NCBI RefSeq assembly: GCF_004025325.1
Contig: NZ_RSFE01000002.1
Span: 310,001-374,000 of the forward strand
Direction of reading: 5' to 3'
DNA from: Pseudidiomarina gelatinasegens
Lineage (GTDB): Bacteria > Pseudomonadota > Gammaproteobacteria > Enterobacterales > Alteromonadaceae
Length of the DNA: 64,000 bases
The notes under the pieces were generated by a model, which was not told the origin of the DNA, made no database searches, and saw nothing but the letters and a program-made list of their open reading frames with translations. Shown piece by piece: positions 59,190-64,000 of this stretch (position 1 is the stretch's first letter; the number at the start of each line of letters is the position of its first letter). Both the position numbers and the translations under genes were made by a program.

Positions 59190-60047
59190 ATGACCAACCC
59201 ACATCGCATTACGCTTCAGGCGGCTCCAGCACGCCACGTAGTTGCCTATGAGTGGCGTGCCCAGCACGCCCAAGGGGTAATAATTCTGGCACCTGCCATG
59301 GCTGTGCCACAGGCTTTTTACCAGTCTTTTTGCGAATGGTTATGTCAACAAGGCTACCATGTCATTAGCTTCGACTATTACGGCATTGGTGCATCAATTA
59401 ATAAGCCACTCCCTCAGGTTTCCACCACAGTAACCGACTGGGCAACCTATGATGCGGCCGCAGTCATTGATTACGCAGTAAGCCAGCATCCTGAGTTACC
59501 TTTACTGTGGTTCGCCCATAGCATTGGCGGGCAACTTTTTGGAATGGTGCCAAACAATCAGCACGTAAAGCACATGATCACTGTCGCTACGGGAACGGGC
59601 TATTGGAAAGACACCAAGCCGCAATTGAAGTATAAGTCGTGGGTTTTGTGGCGTGCTATTACGCCATGGCTGATTCCATTAGCCGGATATTTCCCGGGCC
59701 GCAAACTTGGGATTGTTGGTGATGTACCGGCAGCCGCCATGCAACAATGGCGCAGTTGGTGTTTACACCCAGATTATTTGGTTGGCGCGGAGCAGCACTA
59801 TCAACGCTACGCCAACATCACCACACCCATCACGTCACTAAGCTTTACCGACGATGAAATGCTTACCGCGCATAATATCAACGCCATGCATGATTTCTAC
59901 GCCAACGCGCCACAGCAACGTCATGTGATAGCACCAGCGGATATTAATGCCAGCCGTATTGGTCATTTTGCGGTGTTTCGCAAAAGCTATGATCAACATT
60001 GGCCAGCACTATTTGCTGAGCACATTCAAGCGGCTTTCAAAGCGTAA
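59190..60047 (+). CDS. Alpha/beta hydrolase (COG4757-like)
   Basis: A 285-residue alpha/beta hydrolase with predicted nucleophile Ser111 in WFAHSIGGQ; the usual first Gly of GxSxG is Ala109. The acid is probably in SFTDDEML (about 215) and the His in RIGHFAVF (about 255). Start: a perfect 11-bp tandem duplication (59176-59197) gives two ATGs in different frames; the first (59179) opens only MTKI and stops, the second (59190) is the gene. No Shine-Dalgarno. It lies 12 bp after yciI and is convergent with ybbP. Substrate unknown. Confidence 0.8.
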   Translation: MTNPHRITLQAAPARHVVAYEWRAQHAQGVIILAPAMAVPQAFYQSFCEWLCQQGYHVISFDYYGIGASINKPLPQVSTTVTDWATYDAAAVIDYAVSQHPELPLLWFAHSIGGQLFGMVPNNQHVKHMITVATGTGYWKDTKPQLKYKSWVLWRAITPWLIPLAGYFPGRKLGIVGDVPAAAMQQWRSWCLHPDYLVGAEQHYQRYANITTPITSLSFTDDEMLTAHNINAMHDFYANAPQQRHVIAPADINASRIGHFAVFRKSYDQHWPALFAEHIQAAFKA

Positions 60048-60069
60048 GCTCGCATTACGCGAGCTTACG
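60043..60069. terminator. Perfect hairpin across two convergent stop codons
   Basis: CGTAAGCTCGC (60043-60053) pairs perfectly with GCGAGCTTACG (60059-60069), loop ATTAC. It holds the hydrolase stop (60045-60047) and the ybbP stop (60055-60057). No T-tract follows on either strand, so it may be an RNA-end stabiliser or a weak terminator, not a canonical one. Confidence 0.55.
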
Positions 60070-62577
60070 AATCAACTGCGCCGTGTTTCTGCGTACCAAT
60101 CGGTTACACGCCAAGCGGCCAAGTGTGCCCACTACAAGCGCACCCGCTACCGGGCCCACTAACCAGAACCGCCAATGCAAGGTTGCGCCCATTTCAAACA
60201 CTTGGGTTTGCAGTATCCACAGCGACAACTCCATTGCAAGGGTAGCGATAAGCCCGCTAATTGCGCCCAAAATAACAAACTCGTAGGTAACACTACGGCT
60301 CAATAACTTCGCCGGCGCACCTAAGGTTCGCAAAATCACCAGTTCTTTTTGACGCTCCTCCATGGAAGCTTGAACTTGGGCAAGCAACACCAATATTCCA
60401 GCAATCAGCACCAACACCAGCACAAACGCAATCGCAATACTGACTTGCTCAATCACTTCGCGCAGTTGGTCCATTATGGCATCAAGATCAATCAGTGACA
60501 CTTGTGGGAATGGTTTGAACAACTCATACAGCTCGCTTTGACGCTCGCGCGGCAAATTAAAACTAGAGATAAATGTTGCTGGAAAATCTTCCAAGGTCGC
60601 CGTATTGAAAATCATAAAGAAGTTCGGCTGCAAGGTACCCCAGTTCACTTCGCGAATACTGGTTATTGGCACCTCAAAGGTGTTACCGCCAATGTTAAAT
60701 TCAAGCTGGTCACCCACGCTCAAATTCATCCGTTCAGCAACTTCAGCTTCAACTGAAACCTGCGGTTGTGGCGCTTCGCCCCACCAGTCGCCGGCCACAA
60801 TCGTATTGTTAGGTGGTAAATCATCGCGCCACGTCAACGACAGCTCGCGACCAAAACCTTCGCGCTGTTCCGCATTATTGGTTTGGGTATTGGCTTCGTC
60901 ACCGCCAGCCTCTTTCGTCACTTCATCACGTACCGGCACACCATTAACGGCCGTCATCCGGCCCGGCACCACCGGATACATGTCATTTGACACAATGTCG
61001 CGCTCAGCAAAGCGATCACGCAGCTCACCCACATCATCCGGTGCCACATTCACAATAAAGTAGTTCGGCGCATCATCGGGTAATTGGCGCTGCCAATCAT
61101 CAAGAAGCTCATTACGCAGCGCCAACACCAGCAGCAACAACATAATTGCCGTTGAAAAGCTCAGCATTTGCACACTATTCTCTTGGGCGCGGCGCTGCAA
61201 ACCAGCCATAGCCAAGCGCCATGCACTACCCGCCTGCATACCTGCTTGTCGGCTTGCACGAATAAATACTCGCCCAACCAATAACAACAGTACCGCGGCC
61301 ACCGAGCCACCCGCGAACAATGCGGTCGACAGCAACCATTGCTGGCTATAAATCAGTAGTAATGCATAGATAGTGCCCGCTGAGGCCACCCAATGCAGCC
61401 AGCGCAGTTTGTCGGTACCGGTCAATTGCCGGTTCAGAACCCGTAACGGCGGAATCGAAATCAAGCGCAACAATGGATACAACGTAAACATTACCGCACT
61501 GACTAAGCCTGTTGCTGAGGCTAAAATGTAGGGCTTTATGCCTGCTGCCGGCAATTCAGCACCAAGTTGCGCCGCGACGAACTCAATAACTTGGGCCTGC
61601 AGTACCCAGCCCAACGCCAAGCCAACCGCGATGCTAATAACTGTCAGTAACAACAAATGCAGAATAAAAATACGCTGAATCTGTGCTTTGTCGGCACCCA
61701 GGGTTTTGAAAATGGCCACCACGTCATAGTTGCGCTGACAGTAGCGTTGTGCGGCCACCGCCACCGCTGTTGCAGCAAGTACCACACCAAGTAGGCTCGC
61801 TAGCAACATGAACCGCTCAGCACGCTTTAAACTGCGTGCCAACGGGCTGTCTCCATCTTCAATGCTGCGCCAGTTGTGGGTGTCATCGTTTAGTTGTGGT
61901 AATAGCCACTCGTAGTAGCTTTCCAACTGTGCCACTTCACCCGCATATAAGATGTTGTAACGCACGCGCGAGCCAGGCTGAATCAAGCCTGTTTGTTCAA
62001 GCTCGTTATAGTTAATCAACACATTTGGGCTGTCAGTAAATACTGAGAAACCGACATCCGGTTCATAAGTCAGTACGCGGGTTACATTGAAGCGGGTTTC
62101 ACCAATTTCAATCTGGTCGCCAACTTGTAAATTAAGTTCTTGAAACAAAGCTGCAGCAACCCAGGCCTCGCCAGCACCAGGTAACCCCTCAGCGGTAGTT
62201 TCTTCGCCAAAAGGCTCCAGAGCTGTACGCAGCTCACCGCGCAGTGGGTAGCCATCGCTAACCGCTTTGATATCCACCAAGGCCAGTTCATCGTTTGCGA
62301 ACGCCATGCTGTTGAATACCACACGATTCGCGGTTTGTAGGTCATATTCCTGCGCTTGCTCGACCCATTCGTGATCGATGGTTCTCCGTGAACTCAACAC
62401 CCGGTCGGCCGCTAAGAATTCGGCGCTACGCGCCAACAAGCCAGTTTGCAAGCGCTCGGTAAATAACGACAACGACAGCACGGCAGTAACCGACAGCACA
62501 ATTGCTGCTGCCATAATAGTTAATTCGCCACGCTTAAGCTCGTGGCGCAATAAGCGCCATGAAATCTTATGCCACAT
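60055..62577 (-). CDS. ybbP: ABC transporter permease YbbP (FtsX-like)
   Basis: An 840-residue inner-membrane permease of the MacB/FtsX-like class: N-terminal TM (about 20-40), a large periplasmic domain (about 45-250), a middle group of TM helices (about 255-480), a second periplasmic domain (about 490-705) and a final group (about 710-825, with the FtsX-type LVLLAQVQASMEERQKELVILRTLGAPAKLL loop). The E. coli pair YbbA-YbbP is thought to work on membrane lipids or lipoproteins, perhaps with TesA. Overlaps ybbA by 11 bp. Confidence 0.92.
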   Translation of the reverse strand: MWHKISWRLLRHELKRGELTIMAAAIVLSVTAVLSLSLFTERLQTGLLARSAEFLAADRVLSSRRTIDHEWVEQAQEYDLQTANRVVFNSMAFANDELALVDIKAVSDGYPLRGELRTALEPFGEETTAEGLPGAGEAWVAAALFQELNLQVGDQIEIGETRFNVTRVLTYEPDVGFSVFTDSPNVLINYNELEQTGLIQPGSRVRYNILYAGEVAQLESYYEWLLPQLNDDTHNWRSIEDGDSPLARSLKRAERFMLLASLLGVVLAATAVAVAAQRYCQRNYDVVAIFKTLGADKAQIQRIFILHLLLLTVISIAVGLALGWVLQAQVIEFVAAQLGAELPAAGIKPYILASATGLVSAVMFTLYPLLRLISIPPLRVLNRQLTGTDKLRWLHWVASAGTIYALLLIYSQQWLLSTALFAGGSVAAVLLLLVGRVFIRASRQAGMQAGSAWRLAMAGLQRRAQENSVQMLSFSTAIMLLLLVLALRNELLDDWQRQLPDDAPNYFIVNVAPDDVGELRDRFAERDIVSNDMYPVVPGRMTAVNGVPVRDEVTKEAGGDEANTQTNNAEQREGFGRELSLTWRDDLPPNNTIVAGDWWGEAPQPQVSVEAEVAERMNLSVGDQLEFNIGGNTFEVPITSIREVNWGTLQPNFFMIFNTATLEDFPATFISSFNLPRERQSELYELFKPFPQVSLIDLDAIMDQLREVIEQVSIAIAFVLVLVLIAGILVLLAQVQASMEERQKELVILRTLGAPAKLLSRSVTYEFVILGAISGLIATLAMELSLWILQTQVFEMGATLHWRFWLVGPVAGALVVGTLGRLACNRLVRRNTAQLIRKLA

Positions 62578-63247
62578 CGCGCGTCACCTCAGCCAGTCGG
62601 CCTGCATCCATGCGCAACACGCGCTGGCATCGATTCGCCAACTCCGCATCATGGGTAACCATCACCAGTGTAGTGCCCGACTCTTCGTTCATCTGAAACA
62701 ATAAGTCTTCAACTTTATGGCCTGTGGTAGCGTCCAGGTTACCGGTTGGTTCATCAGCAAATAAAATTTTAGGTGTACCAATAAACGCCCGGGCAATGGC
62801 AACGCGTTGTTGCTCACCGCCAGACAATTGGTTTGGATAATGGGTCAAACGCTCGGCAAGACCTACTTTGGTCAGTAGATCACGTGCCTGCTGCTCAGCA
62901 TTTTTATGCCCTGCCAGCTCAGCCGGTAGCATCACGTTTTCTAACGCAGTCAAACTGGGGATCAATAAAAACGACTGAAAAATAAAGCCAATTTTGTCGG
63001 CGCGCACTTTTGCGCGTTGCTCCTCATCCAAATCGCTCAACTTTACGTTATCTATAGAAACATCTCCGCCACTTGCAAGGTCTAATCCCGCAAGCAACGC
63101 GAGTAGAGTCGACTTACCAGAGCCGGATGCACCGACAATAGCCACCGTCTCGCCCTCTTTTATGGAGAGGTCAATCGGCTGTAAAATGTGTAGAATACCG
63201 TCTTGAGTTGTAACTTTTTTCTCTAATTGAGTGGTTTGAATAAGCAT
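62567..63247 (-). CDS. ybbA: ABC transporter ATP-binding protein YbbA
   Basis: A 226-residue ATPase of the LolD/MacB class: Walker [10 protein letters not shown] (39-47), Q-loop FIFQSFLL (about 88-95), signature [14 protein letters not shown] (about 141-154), Walker [13 protein letters not shown] (about 163-174) and the H-loop MVTHD. Partner of YbbP, which overlaps its end. Its ATG is 2 bp from the divergent tesA ATG, so each gene's ribosome binding site lies in the other's coding region. Confidence 0.95.
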   Translation of the reverse strand: MLIQTTQLEKKVTTQDGILHILQPIDLSIKEGETVAIVGASGSGKSTLLALLAGLDLASGGDVSIDNVKLSDLDEEQRAKVRADKIGFIFQSFLLIPSLTALENVMLPAELAGHKNAEQQARDLLTKVGLAERLTHYPNQLSGGEQQRVAIARAFIGTPKILFADEPTGNLDATTGHKVEDLLFQMNEESGTTLVMVTHDAELANRCQRVLRMDAGRLAEVTRDVA

Positions 63248-63249
63248 TT

Positions 63250-63873
63250 ATGAAAAACTTCCTAGCTAAATTGTTGGTTATCGTCGCACTGTTGGTTGTT
63301 ATACGTCCAGTTTCGGCAAATGTCTCACTTGTTGTTTTAGGAGACAGCCTCAGTGCCGGTTACGGCATGGCGCAAAGCGAGTCATGGGTAGGCGTGCTGC
63401 AAGATCGTTGGGCCGAAAAATATCCTGACATTACGCTCATTAACGCCAGCATTAGTGGCGACACTACCCAAGGTGCATTAAATCGTTTAGCTGGGGTTAT
63501 CGAACGCCATCAACCTGATGCAGTATTTGTTGAACTTGGCGGCAACGATGGTCTACGCGGTTTTACCCCAGCAGCTATCTCAGACAATTTGGTACAGATT
63601 ATCATGCAATTGCAACAGCAGGACGCTAAAGTTGCGTTAAGTCAGGTGAGAATTCCGCCGAACTACGGCCAGCGCTACAGTGAAATGTTCGCAAACATTT
63701 TCCCACAGGTCGCCGAACAGCAAAAAGTGCCGCTTATTCCGTTCTTTATGGAAAGCATTATTGAAAATGAGAATTTGATGCAAGGTGACGGTATTCATCC
63801 GAATCGCGAAGCACAACCGCTTATCGCAGATATCATGGAAGAACACTTACTGGAATTGATCGAAAGGCGTTAA
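63250..63873 (+). CDS. tesA: Multifunctional acyl-CoA thioesterase I / lysophospholipase (TesA)
   Basis: Periplasmic SGNH hydrolase of 207 residues: signal peptide 1-23 (MKNFLAKLLVIVALLVVIRPVSA), nucleophile Ser33 in VVLGDSLSAGYG, block III GGNDGLRG (about 97-104) and the Asp/His in GDGIHPNREAQ (about 175-185). Cleaves acyl-CoA, lysophospholipid and some peptides in E. coli. The tesA/ybbA-ybbP divergent layout is conserved in enterics, which supports the name. Followed directly by a repeat array. Confidence 0.95.
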   Translation: MKNFLAKLLVIVALLVVIRPVSANVSLVVLGDSLSAGYGMAQSESWVGVLQDRWAEKYPDITLINASISGDTTQGALNRLAGVIERHQPDAVFVELGGNDGLRGFTPAAISDNLVQIIMQLQQQDAKVALSQVRIPPNYGQRYSEMFANIFPQVAEQQKVPLIPFFMESIIENENLMQGDGIHPNREAQPLIADIMEEHLLELIERR

Positions 63874-63883
63874 TCGTGTTTCG

Positions 63884-64000
63884 TGCGCTTCGCTGTTCGT
63901 ACGCTGCGCTGTTCGGAAAAACGTTTTTGGTTATTCATTATTGGTTTGTGTTTTATCGAAGAGTGCGAAGCACGGCCGAAGAGTGAACGAAGTGAACGTT
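63884..64000. repeat. Repeat array related to the one at 18331-18437 (runs off the window)
   Basis: Two tandem 16-bp units, TGCGCTTCGCTGTTCG (63884-63899) and TACGCTGCGCTGTTCG (63900-63915), 14 of 16 identical, start 11 bp after the tesA stop. After a 41-bp AT-rich loop, inverted relatives follow (63957 on, CGAAGAGTGCGAAG and GTGAACGAAGTGAACG). Each unit matches TACACTTCGCTGTTCG at 18342 at 14 of 16 positions. No coding potential seen. Confidence 0.75.

Noticed and set aside
60605-61063. Plus-strand open frame of 152 codons inside ybbP
   Set aside because: Antisense to a clear permease gene, with no ribosome binding site or recognisable domain; the length follows from ybbP codon bias.

Overview
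This 64 kb window is a contiguous piece of a gammaproteobacterial chromosome. Gene order and protein character point to the Alteromonadales side of the class, with Idiomarinaceae a plausible family; that placement is inference from synteny and the amino-acid catabolism gene content, not from a marker search. Coding density is very high. The only non-coding stretches near 300 bp are the rpsB/map divergent region (1551-1842) and the trp leader (50384-50676), and both contain recognisable regulatory structure. No tRNA, rRNA, prophage, insertion sequence, CRISPR array or plasmid gene was seen.

Layout. 1-6838: tsf and rpsB (minus strand, with a structured leader), then map, glnD and dapD, with truC convergent. 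6828-13979: small conserved genes (yqcC, DUF3549, DUF3301, an Mpo1-like protein, a GNAT acetyltransferase), then syd/queF/ppnN in an order like that of E. coli, a DUF3192 protein and an NAD-type isocitrate dehydrogenase. 14020-16638: rlmM, an alpha/beta hydrolase and a GcvA-like regulator. 16648-24186: valine catabolism (mmsA, acyl-CoA dehydrogenase, 3-hydroxyisobutyryl-CoA hydrolase, mmsB, an SDR), with a divergent AraC regulator and a DMT transporter. 24183-38195: a thiolase and the LiuR-controlled leucine operon (liuR, liuA-E, acetoacetyl-CoA synthetase), followed by a GGDEF/EAL protein and ETF-ubiquinone oxidoreductase. 38260-45217: a GVG-repeat secreted protein, trmO, proS, gpt with a purine permease, a ferredoxin, an NAD-kinase-like protein and a 44-residue entericidin-like lipoprotein. 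45214-50383: epmC, aroC, prmB / smrB, sixA, rnfH, ratA / smpB. 50380-57329: a complete trp operon (trpE-G-D-CF-B-A) behind a classical attenuator with a Trp-Trp-Trp leader peptide. 57301-64000: yfcH-like, yciB, yciI, a hydrolase, ybbP-ybbA and tesA, ending in a repeat array.

How the genes work together. The two catabolic clusters should convert valine and leucine skeletons to propionyl-CoA and acetyl-CoA/acetoacetate. Both use acyl-CoA dehydrogenases whose electrons pass through ETF to the ETF-quinone oxidoreductase encoded at the end of the leucine operon. The notable addition is a membrane diguanylate cyclase with a degenerate EAL domain placed inside that operon.

No clearly new multi-gene system is evident. 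The most interesting items are the c-di-GMP enzyme in the leucine operon, a family of 16-bp-unit inverted repeats seen at two loci, the entericidin-like mini-gene, a pentapeptide repeat in EpmC, a possibly leaderless smpB, and several hairpins built into the ends of convergent genes.
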